Under the pieces are notes generated by a model. It was given only the letters and a program-made list of their open reading frames with translations, was not told the origin of the DNA and ran no database searches. From Sipunculus nudus (lineage: Eukaryota > Annelida > Sipuncula > Golfingiida > Sipunculidae): a stretch of 64,000 bases of DNA. The translations under genes were made by a program, and so were the position numbers. The DNA lies in assembly GCA_026874595.1 (NCBI GenBank), contig CM049319.1, positions 1,309,501-1,373,500 of the forward strand, read 5' to 3'. Of this stretch, positions 11,401 through 22,001 are shown piece after piece (within the stretch, counting starts at the first letter, position 1; each line of letters begins with the position of its first letter).

Positions 11401-14257
11401 CCCTTAATTGTTTTACCCCTTCATACCCATGAAAGATCAGTGTAAAAAGGTTGCAATATATATTCTGAAACATTCATTATTACTATGTACTGTTTTAGCT
11501 CAGCTGACTTTCAGTCATGCTGGGCTATAGCGATGGGTCTTTGTCCGTCGTCCTTCCGTCTGTCCGTCCGGCCGGACGGCCGGCCGTCCATCCGTTAGCA
11601 GGGCACAAATCATAACCGTAGGGGCTAGGGCCATGAACCCTATGCAGTCTTAGAGGTTATAAAAAGATCTCCTTGCAAACCTGAAATTAGGTCACTGCGA
11701 CCTATATTCTCAAAGTTATGGGTCGTGTTTGCACCCCCCAGAAATAACTCTTTGAGAAAAAATTTTCATCCCAAACCTTCCATCTTTCACATACAACTCA
11801 CCTACCAACAGGGGAAGAACCATAATTTTTTTTAGGTCCAAAGGTCAAGGTCACAGGAGCCTCTTCTTTGAAAAGCCTGTGGATGCATTTTAAGCCAACC
11901 CTTTCATCCAAATTCTTTGATTTTTCACATATAGCTCACCTACTAAGTTGGAGAAGAATCCTATAGATTTTGAGGTCACAAGGTCAAAGGTCAGGGTCAC
12001 AGGATCCACTTCTTTGAAAAGGTTGTGGACACATTTCAAGCTAGACTTTTCATTCCAAACCTTCCAGCACTGATATCGCTTCTCTGCCAACAGGGGAAAA
12101 GACCTGTTGATTTTGAGGTCAAAGGTCAAGTTCACAGCACCCACTTCTTGCGTGGAATCATTTTCAGGCAAACTTTTCAATCTGTACCTTCCATCTCTCA
12201 TATATGGCTTACCTACCAATAAGGGAAGAAGCCTATTGATATTGAGGTCAAAAAGTCAAAGGTCAAGGTCACAATATTTAATTGTTCTAAATGCTTGTGA
12301 GCATATTTCAAGTGTAACTGTTCAACCCAAACCTTCAGTCTTTCACATATGCCACATCTATGCATCACTCAGTTTGACTCAAACTTCATATTTATGGGTC
12401 TTTTTGCTTGAATAAATAACTTATTGATTTTGGGGTCAGCTGGTCAGCAGGTTAAAGGTTGCAGGTCAAAGTTATTCACCCATTGGTTGCCAAGTAATTA
12501 CACCAGATTTAAGTGGTTAGTAGTTACCCATCATTTAGAAAGAATCCAGTTGATATATGGGATAAAGGCCAAGGTCATAGGTCAGGGATGTTCACAATTA
12601 CTTATTTTATAGACCATCTCTATTTTTCTTGTATATATAACCATCCCACTCCAGCTGTAACATCTCCCTGTGTGGCTGTAATTGTGAGTGACACTGGTGA
12701 CATATGACTCCCTTTTGTATCAGCCTATTAAGTGATAAGGCTCAGTGATAAGTACCTGGTTACTTCATAACAAAAACACTGTTGTCAGAATGCTTCATCC
12801 AGGCATTAAGACATGAGAGTATAGTGTTAAGGTTTAGCTACTGATTTATAAGATGATGGGAACATTTTGCAGTTTATTTCTATGGAATCCTAGCAATAAA
12901 CTTAGTTTCCTAGATATCTGAATATTTTAATATATATCACCACATATAAAAGCAAGAGTTTGTTCTCATAATATGTGGATGTGTACCTTGATTTAGGATG
13001 GCTTTTTGTTTTATTTCAAGACTCTTAGTCATGCTTTCTGCATTTCTTTTCTTTCAGGTTTGGCAGTTTACCTACCCTGCTGACCCCATTAAAAAGCAGA
13101 GTGATAATAAAAAAATATTGGACTTACACTTTTTACAATTGCATATCTATAAATCTGATATGAGGGCCTGGACATGCCTTTTGAATTATTTTGGGCATTC
13201 ATTACTGGATAATTTGCCCAAGTTTGGTCTCTTATTGGAGAATGTGGGATATCAAATGTCATACTTGTCAGAAATCCATTATGTCTGCCAGTTAGCCACC
13301 TTAGAAATTCTTTCTTCAGTGCAGTTTCAGTAATTTTTCTTTAATGTTTGGTCCGATTTAGAGAATGTTTGTTGTCTGATTTCAGACTTGTCAGAAGTCC
13401 AATATGGCCACCAGGCAACCATCTTTTAATTCCTTTTGATTATATTATCTCAAGAACAGTTAAAGTGAATGCAGTTGGATGTATATTTATGTAATCTTGT
13501 AAAGGATTGGGTCAAATATTTCTGAATAAATATTACCATCATTTATAAAAGTGCAGTACAGTTGGCTTGTTAGAATAAAAATTCATACAGAAGCACCTGT
13601 TTCTCAATAATTCTTGCATGTATTTCCTTGATTTTTGCTATATATTTTGATCTTATATTTTCCCTTTGTGGTGTTTCTTTGAGACTGACAGGTTTCAAGC
13701 AAGCTGTTGGAATAGTTCCTGATAGCTTAACAATCATGCATTTTCCTCAGACCATCAATTCACTGTGTTTTAACCAGACATAGGTGATATATATTTCTGT
13801 TGTCATAGAAAATTTTCAACAAATTGGCAAATTGGTTCTTCAAAATTTGACTGGAAGTTGTGAATCTCAGTCCATGATGTCACAGGTCATGCTTGGCAGC
13901 TGAGCATCATGACCCATGGGTCACTTGTTGAGTTGCTGAAACCTCCCTCAACTGAGTGCCACATGGAGATATTTATTTCAAATTAAGAATGTAAGTGACA
14001 GTAAATAAAAATGAAATAAACAGGGAAAGGTGCAACAGAATTATTGGAAATAACATCAGAACATATGTTTTGTTTTCCTGCAGGTGGCGTTACAGCAGCA
14101 ACAGCAAGCTCAGAACCAGAATGAGGCTGTGACCGGTGACCAAGATCTAGGTCATCTCCAAGGAGACACAGGCCAACCAGTAACAGATGTATCAGAGGAA
14201 GCAAACATGAATATGAATACACAAACAGACGGGTTACCAGAGTCACCACTAGCTTAA
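2325..14257 (+). CDS. ZNF143-like: ZNF143/ZNF76 (Staf)-like C2H2 zinc-finger transcription factor, 3' eight coding exons
   Basis: Eight exons (2325-2432, 2737-2862, 3517-3718, 7152-7331, 7816-8055, 9195-9313, 10634-10816, 14084-14257) join in frame to 1332 nt, 443 residues plus stop; all introns are GT-AG and every phase agrees. The order is a short Q-rich segment, seven tandem C2H2 fingers at about residues 55-280 with TGEKP/TGERP-type linkers, then a Q/T-rich acidic tail. Finger sequences such as [40 protein letters not shown] and [11 protein letters not shown] are diagnostic of the ZNF143/ZNF76 family. That family binds the SBS element of snRNA and many mRNA promoters and recruits Pol II/III factors in the nucleus. 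The start codon and N-terminal activation region are outside the window. Vertebrates have two paralogues; I cannot tell whether this is their single ancestor-type gene. Introns 2 and 3 carry donor-anchored tandem repeats. Confidence 0.9.
2737..2862 (+). CDS. ZNF143-like: ZNF143-like, exon: first half of zinc finger 1
   Basis: 42 codons, phase 0-0, acceptor taacag and donor gtatgt. It carries both Cys of finger 1 ([19 protein letters not shown]); the two His are in the next exon, so the intron cuts the recognition helix. A small internal duplication is visible just before the finger ([13 protein letters not shown]). The exon end and its donor are copied four more times downstream (see repeat 2863-3310). 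Confidence 0.85.
2863..3310 (+). repeat. Degenerate tandem copies (about 4) of the finger-1 exon plus donor, about 110 bp unit
   Basis: The landmark 'ctgggagagaaggct' recurs near 2791 (real exon), 2901, 3012, 3129 and 3236, each time followed by a decayed version of the finger-1 exon and, in copy 2, by an intact 'ctcaag|gtatgt' donor. Copy 2 still reads [26 protein letters not shown] peptide, while later copies lose Cys residues and the donor. No convincing acceptor precedes copies 2-5, so I treat them as intronic exon relics, not functional fingers. Confidence 0.8.
3517..3718 (+). CDS. ZNF143-like: ZNF143-like, exon: zinc finger 1 end, fingers 2 and 3
   Basis: Acceptor ttatctcag; starts [11 protein letters not shown], completing finger 1, then fingers 2 ([12 protein letters not shown]) and 3 ([12 protein letters not shown]), ending in the linker HIRIHTG split after the first base of the Gly codon (phase 1). 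The donor gtagga is immediately followed by the 18/36-bp array, whose first units resemble the last bases of this exon (atacacacag). Confidence 0.92.
3719..6475 (+). repeat. 36-bp minisatellite (two 18-bp half-units), about 76 copies, starting at a splice donor
   Basis: The first units (3719-4130) are irregular 18-mers such as ataaaacacacaggtaaag. They then settle into a 36-bp unit made of two diverged halves, gtagagttatatacacag and ggagggtaatacatgcag. The array begins exactly at the donor of exon 3517-3718, and its seed resembles the junction sequence atacacacag|gtagg. Because 36 is a multiple of three and the unit lacks stops in several frames, long ORFs of several hundred codons appear on both strands; these are low-complexity artefacts. 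Confidence 0.95.
6895..7072. mobile_element. Small foldback (MITE-like) element
   Basis: The left end acagtggaaccctgcc and the right end ggggttccagca...actgt form imperfect terminal inverted repeats, and the inner sequences 'caattgcgaccatcc' and 'gatggtcgtaattgt' also pair. There is no coding capacity. It lies about 80 bp upstream of the next zinc-finger exon. Elements with this 'cagtggaacccc' terminus are common in mollusc genomes as far as I recall; the assignment is tentative. Confidence 0.5.
7152..7331 (+). CDS. ZNF143-like: ZNF143-like, exon: zinc fingers 4 and 5
   Basis: Acceptor gttttag, donor gtaagc, phase 1-1. Encodes [19 protein letters not shown] (finger 4) and [20 protein letters not shown] (finger 5), ending again in HIRIHTG with the Gly codon split. 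It is nearly identical to the vertebrate family in these two fingers, which make base contacts. Confidence 0.95.
7816..8055 (+). CDS. ZNF143-like: ZNF143-like, exon: zinc fingers 6 and 7
   Basis: Acceptor catttcag, donor gtaagt, phase 1-1. Encodes finger 6 ([22 protein letters not shown]) and the shorter finger 7 ([21 protein letters not shown]), then an acidic stretch [12 protein letters not shown] that begins the C-terminal region. The CX2C spacing of finger 7, against CX4C in the other six, is typical of this family. Confidence 0.95.
8056..9194 (+). other. ZNF143-like: Intron of the ZNF143-like gene
   Basis: AT-rich intron between the finger 6/7 exon and the first tail exon. I see no exon, element or strong repeat in it. 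Confidence 0.6.
9195..9313 (+). CDS. ZNF143-like: ZNF143-like, exon: C-terminal tail 1
   Basis: Acceptor ccatggtgacag, donor gtaagt, phase 1-0. Peptide [16 protein letters not shown] followed by a Ser/Thr/Gly segment; no domain. Called from the in-frame junctions on both sides and the Q-rich composition shared with the family tail. Confidence 0.7.
9314..10633 (+). other. ZNF143-like: Intron of the ZNF143-like gene
   Basis: Unique-looking AT-rich intron. A 118-codon ORF at 10262-10618 has no recognisable features and is read as chance. Confidence 0.6.
10634..10816 (+). CDS. ZNF143-like: ZNF143-like, exon: C-terminal tail 2
   Basis: Acceptor cttttcaacag, donor gtaagc, 61 whole codons. Encodes [18 protein letters not shown] and a conserved-looking core [16 protein letters not shown] typical of the acidic/Gln tail of ZNF143-family proteins. 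Confidence 0.8.
11500..12650. repeat. Interspersed repeat with internal tandem copies (about 130 bp)
   Basis: Begins near 'cagctgactttcagtcatgctgggc', includes a GC-rich palindromic stretch (gtccggccggacggccggcc, about 11565-11587), then four or five imperfect direct copies of a unit containing 'aggtcaaggtcacag', 'cttctttgaaaag', 'ccaaaccttcca' and 'cacatatagctcacctac'. The internal ORFs are not protein-like. It resembles dispersed repeats of bivalve genomes; the family name is not known to me. Confidence 0.6.
14084..14257 (+). CDS. ZNF143-like: ZNF143-like, terminal coding exon
   Basis: Acceptor tgttttcctgcag. Reads [20 protein letters not shown], continues through a Gln/Asp/Thr-rich stretch and ends in LPESPLA then TAA at 14255-14257. 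58 codons including stop, phase 0. Confidence 0.85.
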   Translation: MALQQQQQAQNQNEAVTGDQDLGHLQGDTGQPVTDVSEEANMNMNTQTDGLPESPLA

Positions 14258-14930
14258 CCCTGCATCCTTTTGTGCTAGTTTTGTTGCTTTTCATCACATT
14301 ATTTGCAGATCTCACCTTTTGTCACTTAGAATGACATGAACTTAGATTGTGGTTCAGTGACAAATGTCATGACATACTCATTACTTAGGTGTTCACAGGT
14401 CTTTAAGCACATCTTCCTCCCACATCATTTACATGTTATAACAGGTTGCTTATTATTTAGGCAGGTATCCATCACTATTGTGGTAACACTGCCCTTACCT
14501 TATCTAGCATATCCACTATGAAATACCTGCAATTTCAAATTATTTGGTCTCAGGAAATTTACCATGGTTTATCTTAAACAAAATTTTATGCAGTTATTGC
14601 TTCCGACAAAGAGGTTTTCACCTGTATGTGTTTGATGGTCTGTTAGCAGGATAATGCAAGACTCCTGAACTAGTTTGGTTTTCGGACAATTCTTCTTAGA
14701 GGAGTGGCATGTTGACCAGGGAGGACACTATATAAGTTGTGTGAGGAACCAGACAGAGGCAGGTTCAGTGAGAAGTATGTGCTGTATGGAGGGCCATTTT
14801 GGTCAGTTTTGTTCCTTATTGGTGTATACCTGATTTATTGGAGCATCCAATTCTGATCAGGGGTTCACACTTGATGGAAATATTCTGCCTATCTTTACAG
14901 CTGATCGTAATAAAATAAAAATTACAAAAT
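14258..14930 (+). other. ZNF143-like: 3' UTR of the ZNF143-like gene (likely)
   Basis: Follows the stop codon. The first AATAAA polyadenylation signal is at 14909-14914 inside 'cgtaataaaataaa'. The exact cleavage site cannot be read, and longer 3' UTRs using later signals are possible. Confidence 0.5.
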
Positions 14931-17625
14931 TAATTAACACACACATTGTTGAATGTTATTGAAAAAGAACCATGACATTTTATGCACAAACAAAATTCTG
15001 TTTAAAAATGGCTGATTTGTGTCAGTTGATATTGTGGGCTGAGAGTATCAGTGCAATACTGGTAATAGGAGAAGGTACCAGTCTATATTCATACGTAGGA
15101 CAATGTCACAGAGTAAAATGTTATGGTGTTTAAGCCACCTTCCTCTATCTTTGACATCAGATCTCCGTCACTGCACTAACATCGCATCTCTCCTTGTCAC
15201 ACAGCTTCAGGATCTCAAAACGTATTAGAGTGGATATGGCAGATATATTTAAATAATAGAAAAGATGTAAGAATATGGAACCATTTATAAGCCATATAAA
15301 CAAATCACTGAAAATGTCAGCTTGGCCCTTGTAAAGTATATGAACCCTTGCTCTTCGGACTATTTTTCACATGTTAAAGAGTATTTGTTTCATTTGATCA
15401 AATCACCTCTCATCCCTTGCTGTTTCATATTAAAGGACTGGTATCTGAGTATCGATACACATCAGAATGATCAGATAATTGAAGCACAGAGAGACAGCTG
15501 TACACTTTCAGGGTGGTCACTCATTCATACTCGACCACTACATCATCTTTTGTGTTATCTACAAGAAAAACAACACATGTCATCTGCTTAAGCACTTGGT
15601 GTCCATGTTTTTGGCATTATTTTCCTTGAAAACCTTTATACAGAAGCCTGTATTATGAGCATCTTTATTGCAACCAACACCCTGTAAGTATCTGTCAGGC
15701 ATGGTTTTCTGTGCATGTGATTGCTGTCCATGACCATGTACTGGTTGGTTACTGATAAATGTACACCGTGAGAAATGATTTTTAACCTCTCCATTATTTT
15801 ACTTGTACATTTCTAAAAGTTTTTTTTCTGGTCTTTCTGTGTTTATGGTTGTTTTCTCAAGTACATGATGCAGCTTTTGATAATTAATTGTGGAGGAGGA
15901 GTAAAACTGCCAAATGGATTTATGCTGAGTTGTTTTAAGAGTACAAGTTTTCTCACTAGTAGAATGGATTTAATACATAAGCTAGCTTTTGAACTGATTA
16001 TTAGTAAGACTGAACTGTTTGAATTATTTAACGTTTAAATTTCTGTCACAGTCCACCAGTAAGTTAAGAATCAGTTGTTTTAAGTTATTTTGTAGATATT
16101 CTAAATCCTGTGAACAGAGTATAACTGAAGTTTCCTAATTCTTTAGATAAAGAGACCTAGAATTATTTCTGAATTACCTCAGAGGACAAGGAAACAGGTA
16201 CATTTGCTTAAATATTTGTAACTGAAACATTTTTTCTATTTATACTTTTACTACACATTTCTCAAGCTATGATTGGCGTCTTAAAATATTAGAAATTCAA
16301 ATATTCTGCTCTGAACACTACAGACTGAATACTTATATCATTTATGTTATTATACCTGGGTAATCAGTAAGGCTTACCTACCCAAGTCATATATCCAGAC
16401 TGCACTGAATATACACCACACTCCACCCTCAAGCTTCACCATATATAACAAGTTTTGGCACTTGTTCATCACTGAGATTTTCAATTTGTGCACTTGCACC
16501 CCTTTCACGTTGCCCTGAACAGTCTGTGTACTTTGTTTAGCTTATTGTCATTGGCCTTGGTTGCACTGAGAAGTAAGACAGATTATTGCAACATCACAGG
16601 TTCTCTTGTAATCACTTGATCTGCATGTCAAGATGTATCAAGATAAGTTTAATTAGTCCAGATGTCAGTTTAATGAAACATTTGACATGGTTTTAGAAAA
16701 TTGGGGGTTTGAATAATTAGAGGGGTCAAATAATTAGAATAAATATTGTATCAGTGAACAAACATGCTCAGCATGTTATCAAGAATGTGGAATATTTAGG
16801 ATGCACTAAATGTTTCATTGGAGATAAAAAGTAGGCAGCATTCTGAAGTTGGAAAATCCATGGCATTTGATGAGATATTATCACAGTGACTGACCAGGAG
16901 TTCTGTACAACAGTACACAAGATGTTTTTATTTAGAATATTACACTTGTCTTAGATCTGCATCACTTGTTCACGTAATCATCAGGATTGGCATTCTGGTG
17001 CTACATTTATCTTCATCTTCCATAAGAGTTTGATAACATCTGGAAATTGTTCCCTTGGCTACTGAATCTGCCTGTCAATAGTGTCTCACATGAGACTTTT
17101 GCAGATTTCATGTCCACGGGAGCAGAAATGGACATGTATGATAACTTCTTTCATTTTTGGGGGGAAGTTAATCCTCTTTCAAACTTCTTACCTCAATTCC
17201 ACAAGGTATGCATAGTTAACCCTGTATTGTACTATCGAATGGTTATGGCTTACATGTCCCAATGTTATATTACTTGCTGTAGTTTATCTGTGTCTATGTA
17301 CACAATATATTTAAGCATATCAATGATAACCTGCAGTGACAAGGGTAAATTCATTGACCTGAAATTTGATACGATATATAATTATTCCATAATGTGTAGA
17401 TTTACTGTAATCAAAGCTCTCCAACCTGTGGGTGATTCAAAGACTGAGATGTACACATCATACTATCATGTTGTTACTTGCCTAACGATAATATAACTGT
17501 TACAGCTGCACATTTGGAATAGGTTCTAGGATATTGTTATATAGAATGGGTTTCCTTGAAAATCATGAATAAATTAATTTGTATTTGTGTTCATGTATGT
17601 ATATATATATATATATGTGTTCATG

Positions 17626-17665
<40 letters not shown>

Positions 17666-19130
17666 CATATTTATTTTTTCTATCACAAGGCATTTTTAAT
17701 AAATGCTAGTAACACTAAACTATATGGCCTTGTTTATGATCTGAGCATCATTAGCATGTGTGGTAAAAATGTGTGTGCCTGAAAGGTGTACTTATGGATC
17801 ATAGTTTGCGATCAAGAAAGTGATTATCACAGTGTAGTGTCTTTCAGTATGTGTGTGTATGTAGGAGGGGGCAGGGTTACATGCTGTGTGTTCCATCTGC
17901 CAGTGGCATACTTTGTAACACATTTTGGCTGTTCTAAATCTATGTCACTGGAGGGATCAATCTCTTGTTAGGATGTTGTCTGTTATTGTTGTCTCTTATT
18001 GATAAAAGTACAGACTTGACTAGTTGAGTGGCCTTGTGTCTGGTAGGAGGTGCCCCCTGTCTTTACCTCCCTGAATCACTGAATCTTAGTATAACCTGTC
18101 CCCCCTCATTCCAGTAACAATGGATCAGGCATGGAGAGGTAACTCACATGAATTATGTTCCTGCATTAGATATCAAGATACTGTCACTTCTTTCAACTGT
18201 TGCACAATGGACTTTATTACAAATGTAAGGGATTTCATGTATAAAGCAAATAGAAGAATGTTCCTGTAAAATCTTTTTAAGAGTGATTGAGGGAAATGTT
18301 TGCAATTATTTTGGCCACGGTCAGTTTGAATGTTTCTGCCAGAAATTCATCTGAAATAACATCAGAACTGTACATGAGAAGCACAAATTTGAAATGCATA
18401 AATTTTCTGGATCACACTTAGAGGGACATAATAAGGAGCAATATTATGGCTTTTCTTTCAAACTATCAGTTCACTTTCACTTTCCAGGCAAAACCATCCC
18501 AGCATCCTGGTACATTCCTTTGAGCTGTTTACCACATTGTTATGGTTTTGCGTCTCTGTAAACACAGTCCACGTGTATCTGTTTACAATAAGGTCAACAA
18601 GGTCACGTGACTTGAGGTACTATCTTGTGCATGAGCAACGGAGCCCAAACAAAGTAGTCCAAACTAGTCCATGCATTGACCTTCATGTCCTTTGATATAT
18701 CTCTGCTGGATGGACATTATGGGTCGAATGTAAATTTATTGTAGAACCTGTCACGACAGATTTTGGGGCCTCAGCAGAAATGGGTAGCACAGGTCATGTA
18801 TTGTCCCCCAGGCCTGATGTTTCAGCTAGCAGGAACATGTATTACATTTTTGGGACCAAGTCAGGACATCTCATGATTAACAGGTGTTGTGGCCCAAGCG
18901 ATGCATGTTGTCCCACACACTATGTTTATGTTGACGCCTGTGATCCCGCCCGGTCCTTTGTTTTAACACTTGTGTACAGGAGTAAACTGACAGTTTCAGG
19001 GCAATATTTTGGCAGGTACCAATTTATTTCAAAGAGAAGACACTTTTATTTGTGTTAATTCAACATGCTTTATAGGTGATTAGGCCCCTTTAAAAGTTGC
19101 AAACAAAAATAACAGGAAATATTTATACAC
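14931..19130. other. Convergent intergenic region, no gene supported
   Basis: AT-rich sequence between two genes that converge. ORFs of up to 149 codons (17047-17496) lack any motif or splice context. A TA/TG microsatellite sits at about 17596-17670. I see no RNA gene. Confidence 0.6.
17596..17670. repeat. TA/TG dinucleotide microsatellite
   Basis: Two runs of alternating TA separated by a direct repeat of 'gtgttcatgtatgt'. Simple sequence; probably polymorphic. Confidence 0.9.
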
Positions 19131-19145
19131 AACAGAATACTTAAG

Positions 19146-19151
19146 TTTATT
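19146..19151 (-). promoter_or_regulatory. Candidate polyadenylation signal of the thrombospondin-like gene
   Basis: AATAAA on the - strand, about 415 bases after the stop codon at 19568-19570. Other candidates lie within the next 130 bases, so the choice is tentative. Confidence 0.4.
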
Positions 19152-19567
19152 TAACAATGAAGGGACCAGCCCTTAAAAACAGAGTAAAACTGTACAAAGC
19201 TACTTAGCAGTAGGAAAGTAGGCATACTTATATATAAATATATATAAAGTAAAATAATATCACAGGTGTTGGATCCTTGGTCATATAGCATATAAATGTA
19301 AATAATACAAATATAACATGAATATTCATAACATGCTGATATCACAATACACAGGCCCTTAAAATATTATGTACAACATTTCATACAAGCTGCAGCAAAA
19401 AAAATCTGGAAGACCACTTGGATTTTTAATTTTTCCATGGAATTAGGTCTTAACCATAGTCATGCATGGATTTCCCCCATAATACATTAAATAACGGTGC
19501 CACCGAAAATTCAAATGCATATATTCAGGATATGCAGTTAATACTAAATGTATTATGAGGTCAAAGA

Positions 19568-19732
19568 TTAAAGTTCATGATGTATGTAACGCGAGGCATC
19601 TTCGTAAGGCTGGGCCCCATAGTTGACATTGTTGTCCATTGAGAGGAAGGGCATGTCCCATCGTACACTTCTACGTCTGCGACGAGAGTTGTTGGGATAT
19701 GTCAGGACAAATCGGTGCTGATCCATGGAGCT
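19568..19732 (-). CDS. Mega-TSP-like, terminal coding exon with polybasic tail
   Basis: Acceptor acatttcag; 54 codons then TAA. The peptide [15 protein letters not shown] is followed by five consecutive Arg and Ser-Val-Arg, a consensus furin-type cleavage site, and ends RYIHHEL. No known domain; no membrane anchor. Confidence 0.75.
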   Translation of the reverse strand, partial: SSMDQHRFVLTYPNNSRRRRRSVRWDMPFLSMDNNVNYGAQPYEDASRYIHHEL

Positions 19733-21959
19733 CTGAAATGTTAAACAGCTGCATACATGAATAATTCATGAACCAGCTGTTCAAACAGTGTGTATTTCAG
19801 CAGCATGGGAACATTTCTACATGATATTCAAATGGGAAAAAATAGCTCTTAAATGTTACATTAAGATGATTTCTTGAGTAAAATAAATTGTATGTATAAA
19901 AACTAAATAGTGAGCTTTATGGAAAACTTTCACAGACATTAGTATTATTCAAAAAACATGTCTGACTGGATTATTCTCCTGGGCTGTTTCTAGAAATAAT
20001 AGGGAGGTAAGAGGGGACAAACCAATGACCAAAAATTTATAGGATATATGATATGTCTCAATATGTGGGAGTGGGAAGGTTTAACAAACAATGTAATTTG
20101 ATTAATATCAAGAGTTAATAGAGTTTGACTGTGATGTTTAAATCATTTCAATATAAATGGACTTACAAATAACTTGTTTTATATAAACAACATTTAACAA
20201 TTATCACTGTACTTGGTCTTCGTTTTACACCAACACAACAAGTGATCCTACATTCTATTATATGACTAGACATAACTTATTACACTGAATATTACTCTTA
20301 CCAGTCACTATTACCAAGCATTATTGCATTATACACGTGTACTCACATCAACGAACGTGACCCCTCCCTGCATCAGACCATTTGTACCAGCATATCCCTT
20401 GTCTTCTACGTGGGTGGCTGCAAAGTGATTAAAATCCACATTAATCTATTTATAAAAGTAAAAATGATATTTCTGAAGTGTCATCATAATACTGAAACTT
20501 CAACTTTACATCATTCTAATGACCAAGAGTCACATAAATGTCCATTCAAACCTAAGATAGTACAATTGTTGAAATTTTTAGATAACTGAAAAATTATTTT
20601 TAATGTCCATACGTACGGTATGTTTTGGTGAAGTTAATCCAAAATTCATTTAGATATATTTTACAGTGATGGTTTAAACTGGTGAGATCATTATTACATG
20701 ACTGGGTACCTCCAATAAACTGGTCCTACCAGCAGTTTGATTCCCCATTCCTCATAATAATGGACTTTGAGGTATATTCACGGCTGAGGTTATGGTCAAA
20801 GTTATGAGGAACTTTGAGGTATACACACAGCTGAGGTTATTGTCAAATTTATAAGGAACTTTGAGGTATACTCACAGCTGAGGTTATGGTCAAAGTCATA
20901 AGGAACTTTGAGGTATACTCACAGCTGAGGTTATTTTCAAAGTTATAAGGAACATTTAGGTATACTCACGGCTGAGGTTATGGTCAAAGTTATAAGGAAC
21001 TTTGAGGTATATTCACGGCTAAGGGTTATGGTCAAAGTTATAATGAACTCTGAGATATACTCACAGCTGAGGTTATGGTCAAAGTTATAAGGAACTTTAA
21101 GGTATACTCACAGCTGAGGTTATGGTCAAAGTCATAAGGAACTTTGAGGTATACTCACAGCTGAGGTTATTGTCAAAGTTATAATGAACTTTGAGATATA
21201 CTCACAGCTGAGGTTATGGTCAAAGTTATAAGGAACTTTGAGGTATACTCACAGCTGAGGTTATGGTCAAAGTTATAAGGAACTTTGAGGTATACTCACG
21301 GCTGAGGTTATGGTCAAAGTTATAAGGAACATTTAGGTATACTCACGGCTGAGGTTATTGTCAAAATTATAATGGACTTTGAGGTATACACACAGCTGAG
21401 GTTATGGTCAAAGTTATAAGGAACTTTGAGGTATACTCACAGCTGAGGTTATGGTCAAAGTTATAAGGAACTTTGAGGTATACTCACAGCTGAGGTTATG
21501 GTCAAAGTTATAAGAAACTTTGAGGTATACTCACGGCTGAGGTTATGGTCAAAGTTATACGGAACTTTGAGGTATACTCACGGCTGAGGTTATGGTCAAA
21601 GTTATAAGGAACATTGAGGTATACTCACAGCTGAGGTTATGGTCAAAGTTATAAGGAACTTTGAGGTGTACTCACAGCTGAGGTTATGGTCAAAGTTATA
21701 AGAAACTTTGAGGAGTACTCAGAGCTGAGGTTATGGTCAAATTTATAAGGAACTTTGAGGTGTACTCACAGCTGAGGCTATGGTCAAAGTTATAAGGAAC
21801 TTTGAGGTATACTCACGGCTGAGGTTGTGGTCAAAGTTATAATGGACTTTGAGGTATCGCTTGTGGCTTTCCCATTCCATCCCTGCCTTCTGCCAATGTT
21901 GATTGACCTCAGCATCTGGGATGTAGATGTCGTAGATACGAACCTGTAAAATACAGATA

Positions 21960-22001
<42 letters not shown>

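Noticed and set aside
11890..12707. Several overlapping ORFs
   Set aside because: They arise in an interspersed repeat with internal tandem copies and are read in both directions.
17047..17496. 149-codon ORF as a gene between the two genes
   Set aside because: AT-rich, no family motif, no splice or regulatory support; could be chance in 3' flanking DNA.
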